A stretch of 64,000 nt of DNA, taken from the NCBI GenBank assembly GCA_037976565.1, contig CP137669.1:41628912-41692911 (forward strand), given 5' to 3'. Every line of letters starts with the position of its first letter. Positions within the stretch are counted from its first letter, which is position 1. Below the pieces are notes generated by a model. It was not told where the DNA came from. It did not search any database and saw only the letters and a list, made by a program, of their open reading frames with translations. The DNA comes from Mesocentrotus franciscanus (Eukaryota; Echinodermata; Echinoidea; Camarodonta; Strongylocentrotidae). Below are positions 19,133-31,119 of this stretch, one piece after another. Made by a program: the position numbers and the translations under genes.

Positions 19133-20992
19133 TTATTTATTAGGTGGGCTGTATATAATACAGACCACCTTGTTTTCGTTAGAATTGCCTTTATTTCTTT
19201 ATTTATTTTTCTTATTTCCACCCACTTTATTGTTAGCAAGATAATTTTAAAAAGGCTCAATCAAATGCCTTGAAATTTGGCACACATATGTATAGGCATA
19301 TGGACAAAGCAAAATAAGGTTTTCAACCTTGACCTTGACTGATGACGTCATCTAGGCGCCATTTTGTAAAATTTTCTGAAAATCTACTCATGATCATATC
19401 TTCATAACGGAAAGTCATTTCTCATTCATATTTATCATGATCAAGGTCAATATCCGTCCGGTCAATTTCAGGTCAAAAACGCGCGCGCATGCGTACGTCC
19501 GCGCGTAAGCGCGCGCAAAATTTCAAAATGCTCAAATCGTCTCAAATTCATTTTGCATACGTTTCAGGCCATTTTAAGCATTTTATAAAAATCGCGCACA
19601 CGCACATGCGCGCGCGTTTTCGCGCGTAACACCATTACACAACATAGAATCGCCATTTTTTTCTTTCATGATATTTCCCATATTTTTTCGAACAATTTGA
19701 TACCATGTTTATCTCTTTATGACCATTAATAACAAGATGAGCGTCCATTCAAGATAAATGTCCGTGCGCGCGAGCTCTTGTAATACATAGCATATATGGG
19801 CAAAAACATGCCTATACAAAATTCATTGTAACTCTTCAGAATGGATGGGAACTCCCAATTTTTTTCATATTTGGATAGATTATGAGTCGGAGATATGATT
19901 TCATGTCTCATTTGACCCTCAATTAACTCATGACGTCATCATAATGGCCTCCGAACTCAAAATTTCAATTTGCATATTATGACGTCAGCATATTTTTGGA
20001 AAATTGATTGTATCTCTGTAAATATTGATCGATTTTCTTCCAAATTTTGATATGTTCTAGCTGAGACAATTCTCTACAAATGCAGTCATCACGATTTTTC
20101 ATTTTGACAAAGGCATCATGGCGTATTTTTGCGATTAAAGGAGGCATGTCAATTTTTCACATTTTGCGTGTATTCTCTATGGGACATGACTTTTTCTCAA
20201 AACTGGATTCTACATTCCCGTCTTTCGCGAGCAATATCTCCGTCGTTTTAGTTTTGTTTTTGCTGAGCTTTGAGTATGTTGTAGCTGAGACAATAAGCTA
20301 TCACAAGTGTGCCCTTTATTTTTCGATCAGATGCCGGGATCATGCTCATATTTCACTTGCAAAGTGGGATTTGAGAATTCCATTTTCCGTTCACGTGTAA
20401 TGTCTATGTGGATTATTTTGGTATAGTGGTCATAGCACTTGCCTCCCATTCCGGCGACCCAAGTTCGATTCCTGGTGGGTCATTTTTTTTTTTTTTTTGC
20501 CGTCGTTTTAAATTTGATTTTATGATCTTCTTCGACTATTATAACATATTATCATATACAATCACAAACAATGTAATAAAATGCCTAATTTTGCGTGTTA
20601 TATCTATGGGAGAAGAATGTCAATCGTTTGAGTACAACCCTATGGGAAATCTGAGTCCTTGTCGTGTATTAATTTTTTATTCATAGTTGGATAGAGTATG
20701 AGTCGGAGATATGATTTCTTATAAAAACAAAATCTAGAAAATGCATATTTCATTTTGATATTTAGATTTGAGGGTCAAAGGTCAAATATACTGTACATGG
20801 TTTCTCTAAAACCATGCATCGTATAGACTAGAAATTTGGCACACTAATAGACCTGAATAAGAGGATTATTTCAAAAAATAAGGTCAAATCATGCCAATGT
20901 TATCTTAACTACTTAGTATGTCACTAAACATGTGTGGCATGCACTTGGAACAGCCCACCTATACTTGTTATTAACAAGTATTATATGTCTAG
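19133..20992 (+). mobile_element. Array unit U3 (Helentron-like), L-type tail
   Basis: 1,860 bp. Its start TTATTTATTAGGTGGGCTGT directly follows U2's CTAG. It has one 5' terminus, the common core, and the same L-type tail as U2 with the tRNA-like module. The end hairpin is ATACTTGTT-ATT-AACAAGTAT and CTAG lies at 20,989-20,992. The first ~70 bp is more diverged (ATAATACAGACCACCTTGTT) than in other units. The minus-strand 61-codon frame at 19,726-19,911 is repeated in eight units and reflects unit similarity only. Confidence 0.85.
20412..20498 (+). ncRNA. tRNA-Gly(CCC)-like Pol III module with T-run, unit U3
   Basis: Same as the U2 module: A box TGGTATAGTGG at 20,419-20,429, B box AGTTCGATTCC at 20,462-20,472, then GGTGGGTCA and 16 T residues (20,483-20,498). 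The only visible difference from U2 around the module is the length of the T-run. Confidence 0.65.
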
Positions 20993-22167
20993 TTTATTTT
21001 TCTTATTTCGACCCACTTTTTTGTTAGCAAGATAACTTGAAAATGGTTAAATCAAATACCTTGAAATTTGGCACACATATGTATTGGCATATAAACAAAG
21101 CACAATAAGGTTTTCAACCTTGACCTTGACTGATGACGTCATCTAGGCGCCATTTTGTAAAATTTTCTGAAAATCTACTCATGATCATATCTTCATAACG
21201 AAAAGTCGTTTTCATTCATATTTATCATGATCAAGGTCAATATCCGTCCGGTCAATTTCAGGTAAAAAACGCGCGCATGCGTACGTCCGTGCGTCAGCGC
21301 GCGCAAAATTTCAAAATGTTCCAAATCGTCTCAAATTCATTTTGATACGTTTCAGGCCATTTTAAGCATTTTATAAAAATCGCGCACACGCACATGCGCG
21401 TTTTTCGCGCGTAACACGATTATACAACATAAAATCGCCATTTTTTTCTTTCATGATATTTCCCATATTTTTCAAACAATTTGATACCATGTTTATCTCT
21501 TATTGACCATTAATAACAAGATGAGCGTCCATTCAATATAAATGTCCGTGCGCGCGAGCTCTTGTAATACATAGCATATATGGGCAAAAACATGCCTATA
21601 CAAAATTCATTGTAACTCTTCAGAATGGATGGGAACTCCCAATTTTTTTCATATTTGGATAGATTATGAGTCGGAGATATGATTTCATGTCTCATTTGAC
21701 CCTCAATTAACTCATGACGTCATCATAATGGCCTCCGAACTCAAAATTTCAATTTGCATATTATGACGTCAGCATATTTTTGGAAAATTGATTGTATCTC
21801 TGTAAATATTGATCGATTTTCTTCCAAATTTTGATATGTTCTAGCTGAGACAATTTTCTACAAATGCAGTTGCCAAAATTTTCATTTTGACAAAGGCATC
21901 ATGGCGTATTTTTGCGATTAAAGGAGGCATGTCAATTTTTCACATTTTGCGTGTATTCTCTATGGGACATGACTTTTTCTCAAAACTGGATTCTACATTC
22001 CCGTCTTTCGCGAGCAATATCTCCGTCGTTTTAGCTTCGTTTACGCTGAGCTTCGAGTATGTTGTAGCTGAGACAATAAGCTATCTCAAATGTGCCCTTG
22101 ATTATGTCTTCAATTTTAGTTGGACCAGCCCACCTATACTTGTTCTAAACAAGTATTACAAATCTAG
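20993..22167 (+). mobile_element. Array unit U4 (Helentron-like), S-type tail
   Basis: 1,175 bp. Begins TTTATTTTTCTTATTTCG, without the 5' inverted motif, so it cannot be a separate intact insertion. Core as in U3. The S-type tail is short: after AAGCTATCTCAAATGTGCCC it goes straight to TTAGTTGGACCAGCCCACCT. The end hairpin is ATACTTGTT-CTA-AACAAGTAT and CTAG lies at 22,164-22,167. Confidence 0.85.
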
Positions 22168-23834
22168 TTATTAGGTGGGCTGTATATCATACAGACCACC
22201 TTATAATTTTGTTAAAATTGCCTTTATTATTATTTATTATTTATTTATTTTTCTTATTTCGACCCACTTTTTTGTTAGCAAGACAACTTGAAAATGGTTA
22301 AATCAAATACCTTGAAATTTGGCACACATATGTATTGGCATATAAACAAAGCACAATAAGGTTTTCAACCTTGACCTTGACTGATGACGTCATCTAGGCG
22401 CCATTTTGTGAAATTTTCTGAAAATCAACTCATGATCATATCTTCATAACGGAAAATCATTTCTCATTCATATTTATCATGATCAAGGTCAATATCCGTC
22501 CGGTCAATTTCAGGTAAAAAACGCGCGCGTACGCGTACGTCCGCGCGTCAATGCGCGCAAAATTTCAAAATGCTTCAAATCGTCTCAAATTCATTTTGCA
22601 TACGTTTCAGGCCATTTTAAGCATTTTATAAAATCGCGCACACGCATATGCGCGCGTTTTCGCGCGTAACAACATTACACAACATAGAATCGCCATTTTT
22701 TTCTTTCATGATATTTCCCATATTTTTCGAACAATTTGATACCATGTTTATCTCTTTATGACCATTAATAACAAGATGAGCGTCCATTCAAGATAAATGT
22801 CCGTGCGCGCGAGCTCTTGTAATACATAGCATATATGGGCAAAAACATGCCTATACAAAATTCATTGTAACTCTTCAGAATGGATGGGAACTCCCAATTT
22901 TTTTCATATTTGGATAGATTATGAGTCGGAGATATGATTTCATGTCTCATTTGACCCTCAATTAACTCATGACGTCATCATAATGGCCTCCGAACTCAAA
23001 ATTTCAATTTGCATATTATGACGTCAGCATATTTTTGGAAAATTGATTGTATCTCTGTAAATATTGATCGATTTTCTTCCAAATTTTGATATGTTTTAGC
23101 TGAGACAATTTCCTACAAATGCAGTATCACAATTTTCATTTTGACAAAGGCATCATGGCGTATTTTTGCGATTAAAGGAGGCATGTCAATTTTTCACATT
23201 TTGCGTGTATTCTCTATGGGACATGACTTTTTCTCAAAACTGGATTCTACATTCCCGTCTTTCGCGAGCAATATCTCCGTCGTTTTAGTTTTGTTTTCGC
23301 TGAGCTTCGAGTATGTTGTAGCTGAGACAATAAGCTATCACAAGTGCCCTTTATTTTTCGATCAGATGCCGGGATCATGCTCATATTTCACTTGCAAAGT
23401 GGGATTTGAGAATTCCATTTTCCGTTCACGTGTAATGTCTATGTGGATTATTTTGGTATATTGGTCGCAATTGACTTGAAACGTTGCATGTTGATAGGTA
23501 AGACAAAATATTACATAAAAAACACAAAATCGAGAATATGCATATTTCATTATGTTATTTAGATTTTAAGGTTAAAGGTCAAATATACTGTACATGGTTT
23601 CTCTAAAACAATGCTTTGTATAGACATGAAATTTGGCACACTAATAGACCAGAATAAGAGGATTATTTCAAAAATTGAGGTCAAATCATGCCAATGGTAT
23701 CTTAACTACTTAGTATGTAAATTAGGGTCAAAGGTCAAACATTTCACTGATCACTATCTCACTAACCATGTGTGGTATGCACTAATTGGAACAGCCCACC
23801 TATACTTGTTCCGAAACAAGTATTATATGTCTAG
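22168..23834 (+). mobile_element. Array unit U5 (Helentron-like), M-type tail
   Basis: 1,667 bp, with a full 5' terminus (TTATTAGGTGGGCTGTATAT). The M-type tail shares the L tail up to ATTTTGGTATA, but then reads TTGGTCGCAATTGACTTGAA instead of the tRNA-like sequence. It continues with AAGGTTAAAGGTCAAATATA and ends GGAACAGCCCACCT, hairpin ATACTTGTT-CCGA-AACAAGTAT, CTAG at 23,831-23,834. Confidence 0.85.
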
Positions 23835-25429
23835 TTTATTTATTTTTCTTATTTCGACCCACTTTTTTGTTAGCAAGATAACTTGAAAATGGTTAAATCA
23901 AATACCTTGAAATTTGGCACACATATGTATTGGCATATAAACAAAGCACAATAAGGTTTTCAACCTTGACCTTGACTGATGACGTCATCTAGGCGCCATT
24001 TTGTAAAATTTTCTGAAAATCTACTCATGATCATATCTTCATAACGAAAAGTCGTTTTTCATTCATATTTATCATGATCAAGGTCAATATCCGTCCGGTC
24101 AATTTCAGGTAAAAACGCGCGCATGCGTACGTCCGTGCGTTAGCGCGCGCAAAATTTCAAAATGTTCCAAATCGTCTCAAATTCATTTTGGATACGTTTC
24201 AGGCCATTTTAAGCATTTTATAAAAATCGCGCACACGCACATGCGCGCGTTTTGCGCGTAACACGATTATACAACATAAAATCGCCATTTTTTTCTTTCA
24301 TGATATTTCCCATATTTTTTCGAACAATTTGATACCATGTTTATCTCTTAATGACCATTAATAACAAGATGAGCGTCCATTCAATATAAATGTCCGTGCG
24401 CGCGAGCTCTTGTAATACATAGCATATATGGGCAAAAACATGCCTATACAAAATTCATTGTAACTCTTCAGAATGGATGGGAACTCCCAATTTTTTTCAT
24501 ATTTGGATAGATTATGAGTCGGAGATATGATTTCATGTCTCATTTGACCCTCAATTAACTCATGACGTCATCATAATGGCCTCCGAACTCAAAATTTCAA
24601 TTTGCATATTATGACGTCAGCATATTTTGGAATATTGATTCTATCTCTGTAAATATTGATCGATTTTCTTCCAAATTTTGATATGTTCTAGCTGAGACAA
24701 TTGTCTATAAATATACGTACCACAATTTTTCATTTTGACAAAGGCATCATGGCGTATTTTTGCGATTAAAGGAGGCATGTCAATTTTTTCACATTTTGCG
24801 TGTATTCTCTATGGGACATGACTTTTTCAAAACTGGATTCTACATTCCCGTCTTTCGCGAGCAATATCTCCGTCGTTTTAGTTTTGTTTTCGCTGAGCTT
24901 CGAGTATGTTGTAGCTGAGGCAATAAGCTATCACAATGTGCCCTTTATTTTTCGATCAGATGCCGGGATCATGCTCATATTTCACTTGCAAAGTGGGATT
25001 TGAGAATTCCATTTTCCGTTCACGTGTAATGTCTATGTGGATTATTTTGGTATATTGGTCGCAATTGACTTGAAATGTTGCATGTTGATAGGTAAGACAA
25101 AATATTTCATATAAAAACACAAAATCGAGAATATGCATATTTCATTATGTTATTTAGATTTTAAGGTTAAAGGTCAAATATACTGTACATGGTTTCTCTA
25201 AAACAATGCTTTGTATAGACATGAAATTTGGCACACTAATAGATCTGAATAAGAGGATTATTTCAAAAATTTAGGTCAAATCATGCCAATGATATCTTAA
25301 CTACTTAATATGTAAATTAGGATCAAAGGTCAAACATTTCACTGACCACTATCTCACTAACCATGTGTGGTATGCACTAATTGGAACAGCCCACCTATAC
25401 TTGTTCCGAAACAAGTATTACATGTCTAG
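23835..25429 (+). mobile_element. Array unit U6 (Helentron-like), M-type tail
   Basis: 1,595 bp. Starts TTTATTTATTTTTCTTATTT without the 5' inverted motif. M-type tail with the variant CTGAATAAGAGGATTATTTC then AAAATTTAGGTC, shared only with U9. Hairpin loop CCGA; CTAG at 25,426-25,429. Confidence 0.85.
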
Positions 25430-26680
25430 TTTATTAGGTGGGCTGTATATCATACAGACCACCTTATAATTTTGTTAAAATTGCCTTTATTATTCTTTAT
25501 TTATTTTTCTTATTTCGACCCACTTTTTTGTTAGCAAGACAACTTGAAAATGGTTAAATCAAATACCTTGAAATTTGGCACACATATGTATTGGCATATA
25601 AACAAAGCACAATAAGGTTTTCAACCTTGACCTTGACTGATGACGTCATCTAGGCGCCATTTTGTGAAATTTTCTGAAAATCAACTCATGATCATATCTT
25701 CATAACGGAAAATCATTTCTCATTCATATTTATCATGATCAAGGTCAATATCTGTCCGGTCAAATTCAGGTAAAGAAACGCGCGCGTACGCGAACGTCCG
25801 CGCGTCAATGCGCGCGCAAATTTTCAAAATGCTTCAAATTATCTCAAATTCATTTTGCATACGTTTCAGGCCATTTTAAGCATTTTATAAAAATCGCGCA
25901 CACGCACATGCGCGCGTTTTCGCGCGTAACAACATTACACAACATAGAATCGCCATTTTTTTTTCTTTCATGATATTTCTCAGATTTTTTCGAAAAATTT
26001 GATACCATATTTATCTCTTATTGACCATTAATAACAAGATGAGCGTCCATTCAATATAAATGTCCGTGCGCGCGAGCTCTTGTAATACATAGCATATGGC
26101 AAAAACATGCCTATACAAAATTCATTGTAACTCTTCAGAATGGATGGGAACTCCCAATTTTTTTCATATTTGGATAGATTATGAGTCGGAGATATGATTT
26201 CATGTCTCATTTGACCCTCAATTAACTCATGACGTCATCATAATGGCCTCCAAACTCAAAATTTCAATTTGCATATTATGACGTCAGCATATTTTTGGAA
26301 AATTGATTGTATCTCTGTAAATATTGATCGATTTTCTTCCAAATTTTGATATGTTCTAGCTGAGACAATTTTCTACAAATGCAGTAGCCACAATTTTCAT
26401 TTTGACAAAGGCATCATGGCGTATTTTGGCGATTAAAGGAGGCATGTCAATTTTCACATTTTGCGTGTATTCTCTATGGGACATGATTTTTCTCAAAACT
26501 GGATTCTACATTCCCGTCTTTCGCGAGCAATATCTCCGTCGTTTTAGCTTCGTTTACGCTGAACTTCGAGTATGTTGTAGCTTAGACAATAAGCTATCTC
26601 AAATGTGCCCTTGATTATGTCTTAAATTTTAGTTGGACCAGCCCACCTATACTTGTTCTAAACAAGTATTACAAATCTAG
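25430..26680 (+). mobile_element. Array unit U7 (Helentron-like), S-type tail
   Basis: 1,251 bp with the full 5' terminus (TTATTAGGTGGGCTG). Its core has small differences from the other units, such as ACGCGAACGTCCGCGCGTCA. S-type tail, hairpin loop CTA, CTAG at 26,677-26,680. Confidence 0.85.
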
Positions 26681-27859
26681 TTTTTCTTATTTCGACCCAC
26701 TTTTTTGTTAGCAAGATAACTTGAAAATGGTTAAATCAAATACCTTGAAATTTGGCACACATATGTATAGGCATATGGAGAAAACACAATAAGGTTTTCA
26801 ACCTTGACCTTGTCTGATGACGTCATCTAGGCGCCATTTTGTGAAATTTTCTTAAAATCTACTCATGATCATATCTTCATAACGAAAAGTCGTTTCTCAT
26901 TCATATTTATCATGATTAAGGTCAATATCTGTCCGGTCAATTTCAGGTCAATAATCACGCGCGTACGCGTACGTCCGCGCGTCAATGCGCGCGCAAAATT
27001 TCAAAATGCTCCAAATCGTCTCAAATTTATTTTGCATACGTTTCAGGCCATTTTAAGCATTTTATAAAAATCGCGCACACGCGCATGCGCGCGCGTTTTT
27101 GCGCTTAACACCATTACACGACATAGAATCGCCATTTTTTTTCTTTATGATATTTCCCATATTTTTTCGAACAATTTGATACCATGTTTATCTCTTTATG
27201 ACCATTAATAACAAGATGAGCGTCCATTCAAGATAAATGTCCGTGCGCGCGAGCTCTTGTAATACATAGCATATATGGGCAAAAACATGCCTATACAAAA
27301 TTCATTGTAACTCTTCAGAATGGATGGGAACTCCCAATTTTTTTCATATTTGGATAGATTATGAGTCGGAGATATGATTTCATGTCTCATTTGACCCTCA
27401 ATTAACTCATGACGTCATCATAATGGCCTCCAAACTCAAAATTCAATTTGCATATTATGACGTCAGCATATTTTTGGAAAATTGATTGTATCTCTGTAAA
27501 TATTGACTGATTTTCTTCCAAATTTTGATATGTTCTAGCTGAGACAAATTTCTACAAATGCAGTATCCACAATTTTTCATTTTGACAAAGGCATCATAGC
27601 GTATTTTGGCGATTAAAGGAGGCATGTCAATTTCACATTTTGCGTGTATTCTCTATGGGACATGACTTTTCTCAAAACTGGATTCTACATTCCCGTCTTT
27701 CGCGAGCAATATCTCCGTCGTTTCAGCTTTGTTTACGCTGAACTTCGAGTATGTTGTAGCTGAGACAATAAGCTATCTCAAATGTGCCCTTGATTTTATC
27801 TTAAATTTTAGTTGGACCAGCCCACCTATACTTGTTCTAAACAAGTATTACAAATCTAG
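26681..27859 (+). mobile_element. Array unit U8 (Helentron-like), S-type tail
   Basis: 1,179 bp, starting TTTTTCTTATTTCGACCC with no 5' inverted motif. The core carries the variant CATATGGAGAAAACACAATA shared with U10. S-type tail with hairpin loop CTA; CTAG at 27,856-27,859. Confidence 0.85.
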
Positions 27860-29449
27860 TTTTTCTTATTTCGACCCACTTTTTTGTTAGCAAGATAACT
27901 TGAAAATGGTTAAATCAAATACCTTGAAATTTGGCACACATATGTATTGGCATATAAACAAAGCACAATAAGGTTTTCAACCTTGACCTTGACTGATGAC
28001 GTCATCTAGGCGCCATTTTGTAAATTTTCTGAAAATCTACTCATGATCATATCTTCATAACGAAAAGTCGTTTTCATTCATATTTATCATGATCAAGGTC
28101 AATATCCGTCCGGTCAATTTCAGGTTAAAAACGCGCGCGCATGCGTACGTCCGTGCGTCAGCGCGCGCAAAATTTCAAAATGTTCCAAATCGTCTCAAAT
28201 TCATTTTGGATACGTTTCAGGCCATTTTAAGCATTTTATAAAAAATCGCGCACACGCACATGCGCGCGCGTTTTCGCGCGTAACACGATTATACAACATA
28301 AAATCGCCATTTTTTTCTTTCATGATATTTCCCATATTTTTTCGAACAATTTGATACCATGTTTATCTCTTAATGACCATTAATAACAAGATGAGCGTCC
28401 ATTCAATATAAATGTCCGTGCGCGCGAGCTCTTGTAATACATAGCATATATGGGCAAAAACATGCCTATACAAAATTCATTGTAACTCTTCAGAATGGAT
28501 GGGAACTCCCAATTTTTTTCATATTTGGATAGATTATGAGTCGGAGATATGATTTCATGTCTCATTTGACCCTCAATTAACTCATGACGTCATCATAATG
28601 GCCTCCGAACTCAAAATTTCAATTTGCATATTATGACGTCAGCATATTTTTGGAAAATTGATTGTATCTCTGTAAATATTGATCGATTTTCTTCCAAATT
28701 TTGATATGTTCTAGCTGAGACAATTTTCTACAAATGCAGTTGCCAAAATTTTCATTTTGACAAAGGCATCATGGCGTATTTTTGCGATTAAAGGAGGCAT
28801 GTCAATTTTTCACATTTTGCGTGTATTCTCTATGGGACATGACTTTTTCAAAACTGGATTCTACATTCCCGTCTTTCGCGAGCAATATCTCCGTCGTTTT
28901 AGTTTAGTTTTCGCTGAGCTTCGAGTATGTTGTAGCTGAGACAATAAGCTATCACAATGTGCCCTTTATTTTTCGATCAGATGCCGGGATCATGCTCATA
29001 TTTCACTTGCAAAGTGGGATTTGAGAATTCCATTTTCCGTTCACGTGTAATGTCTATGTGGATTATTTTGGTATATTGGTCGCAATTGACTTGAAATGTT
29101 GCATGTTGATAGGTAAGACAAAATATTTCATATAAAAACACAAAATCGAGAATATGCATATTTCATTATGTTATTTAGATTTTAAGGTTAAAGGTCAAAT
29201 ATACTGTACATGGTTTCTCTAAAACAATGCTTTGTATAGACATGAAATTTGGCACACTAATAGATCTGAATAAGAGGATTATTTCAAAAATTTAGGTCAA
29301 ATCATGCCAATGATATCTTAACTACTTAATATGTAAATTAGGATCAAAGGTCAAACATTTCACTGACCACTATCTCACTAACCATGTGTGGTATGCACTA
29401 ATTGGAACAGCCCACCTATACTTGTTCGAAACAAGTATTACATGTCTAG
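27860..29449 (+). mobile_element. Array unit U9 (Helentron-like), M-type tail
   Basis: 1,590 bp, no 5' inverted motif. M-type tail nearly identical to U6; hairpin loop shortened to CGA; CTAG at 29,446-29,449. The short block after AAATGCAGT (TGCCAAAATT) is identical to U4, not to its neighbours, which suggests exchange between units. Confidence 0.85.
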
Positions 29450-30628
29450 TTTATTTTTCTTATTTCGACCCACTTTTTGTTAGCAAGATAACTTGAAAAT
29501 GGTTAAATCAAATACCTTGAAATTTGGCACACATATGTATAGGCATATGGAGAAAACACATAAGGTTTTCAACCTTGACCTTGACTGATGACGTCATCTA
29601 GGCGCCATTTTGTGAAATTTTCTGAAAATCTACTCATGATCATATCTTCATAACGAAAAGTCGTTTCTCATTCATATTTATCATGATCAAGGTCAATATC
29701 CGTCCGGTCAATTTCAGGTCAAAATCACGCGCGTACGCGTACGTCCGCGCGTCAGCGCGCGCAAAATTTCAAAATGCTCCAAATCGTCTCAAATTCATTT
29801 TGCATACGTTTCAGGCCATTTTAAGCATTTTATAAAAATCGCGCACACGCGCATGCGCGCGTTTTGCGCGTAACACCATTACACAACATAGAATCGCCAT
29901 TTTTTTTCTTTCATGATATTTCCCATATTTTTTCGAACAATTTGATACCATGTTTATCTCTTTATGACCATTAATAACAAGATGAGCGTCCATTCAAGAT
30001 AAATGTCCGTGCGCGCGAGCTCTTGTAATACATAGCATATATGGGCAAAAACATGCCTATACAAAATTCATTGTAACTCTTCAGAATGGATGGGAACTCC
30101 CAATTTTTTTCATATTTGGATAGATTATGAGTCGGAGATATGATTTCATGTCTCATTTGACCCTCAATTAACTCATGACGTCATCATAATGGCCTCCAAA
30201 CTCGAAATTCCAATTTGCATATTATGACGTCAGCATATTTTTGGAAAATTGATTGTATCTCTGTAAATATTGACTGATTTTCTTCCAAATTTTGATATGT
30301 TCTAGCTGAGACAATTTTCCACAAATAATGTTAACACGATTTTTCATTTTGACAAAGGCATCATGGCTTTTTTTTGCGATTAAAGGAGGCATGTCAATTT
30401 TTCACATTTTGCGTGTATTCTCTACGGGACATGACTTTTCTCAAAACTGGATTCTACATTCCCGTCTTTCGCAAGCAATATCTCCGTCGTTTCAGCTTTG
30501 TTTTCGCTGAGCTTTGAGTATGTTGTAGTTGAGATAATAAGCTATCTCAAATGTGCCCTTGATTTTGTCTTAAATTTTAGTTGGACCAGCCCACCTATAC
30601 TTGTTCTAAACAAGTATTACAAATCTAG
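29450..30628 (+). mobile_element. Array unit U10 (Helentron-like), last unit, S-type tail
   Basis: 1,179 bp, no 5' inverted motif. S-type tail, hairpin loop CTA, CTAG at 30,625-30,628 followed by a 12-T run and unrelated sequence. This is the right border of the array. The T directly after CTAG fits the T|T target of Helentron-type elements. Confidence 0.85.
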
Positions 30629-31119
30629 TTTTTTTTTTTTATTAGGACGTATAGTGTTATAGGCGTCACATTTCTTCATCTTATAACACAGAGCTCAGTA
30701 AATTAAGTGCAATTCTTTTGTTGCGCGCAGTTGCCATTTATTTACAGGTTTAAAAAACGTGGCAGCTTTTTGGGGGGAGTTGTACCCCGCCATATCTCAA
30801 CAAGCCTTTAGAATGATGTATCTGCCACAAGCCTTTCCACAATAGTTTTAGTATTTTGTAAAGGCATGTACACAGCTCTTTAGTCACAAAGGAAATTTTT
30901 AGAATGGTTGTTAGTGGGATGTAGTTTTCAATGAGTGTGCTAGATCTTGGACTGTATTAATTGGTGTATATATACAATGGAAGGCTGATTTCCTAGTTTT
31001 ACCTGCTATACTCAAATTTGGACAAAGATGGTCGGAACCTCTTTTGAAAGCATAACAATTTTCCATCTATTCTCAGTCTTATGCCGGGCTATATTTTTAT
31101 CTTCTTGTGTGTGATACAG
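30629..31119 (+). other. Probable intron sequence upstream of the atlastin-like exon
   Basis: No repeat recognised. It ends in TATTTTTATCTTCTTGTGTG-TGATACAG, a pyrimidine-rich tract and AG acceptor at 31,118-31,119. The rolling-circle array lies immediately upstream, so the array is in, or at the edge of, this intron. Confidence 0.5.

Noticed and set aside
19726..19911. 61-codon minus-strand frame conserved in eight array units
   Set aside because: The whole DNA segment is near-identical between units; in the diverged U0 the frame is shifted and in U7 a codon is lost, so no protein-level constraint is visible.
8887..30628. CRISPR-like regular repeats
   Set aside because: Units are 1.2-2 kb with no short repeat-spacer alternation, and the genome is clearly eukaryotic.
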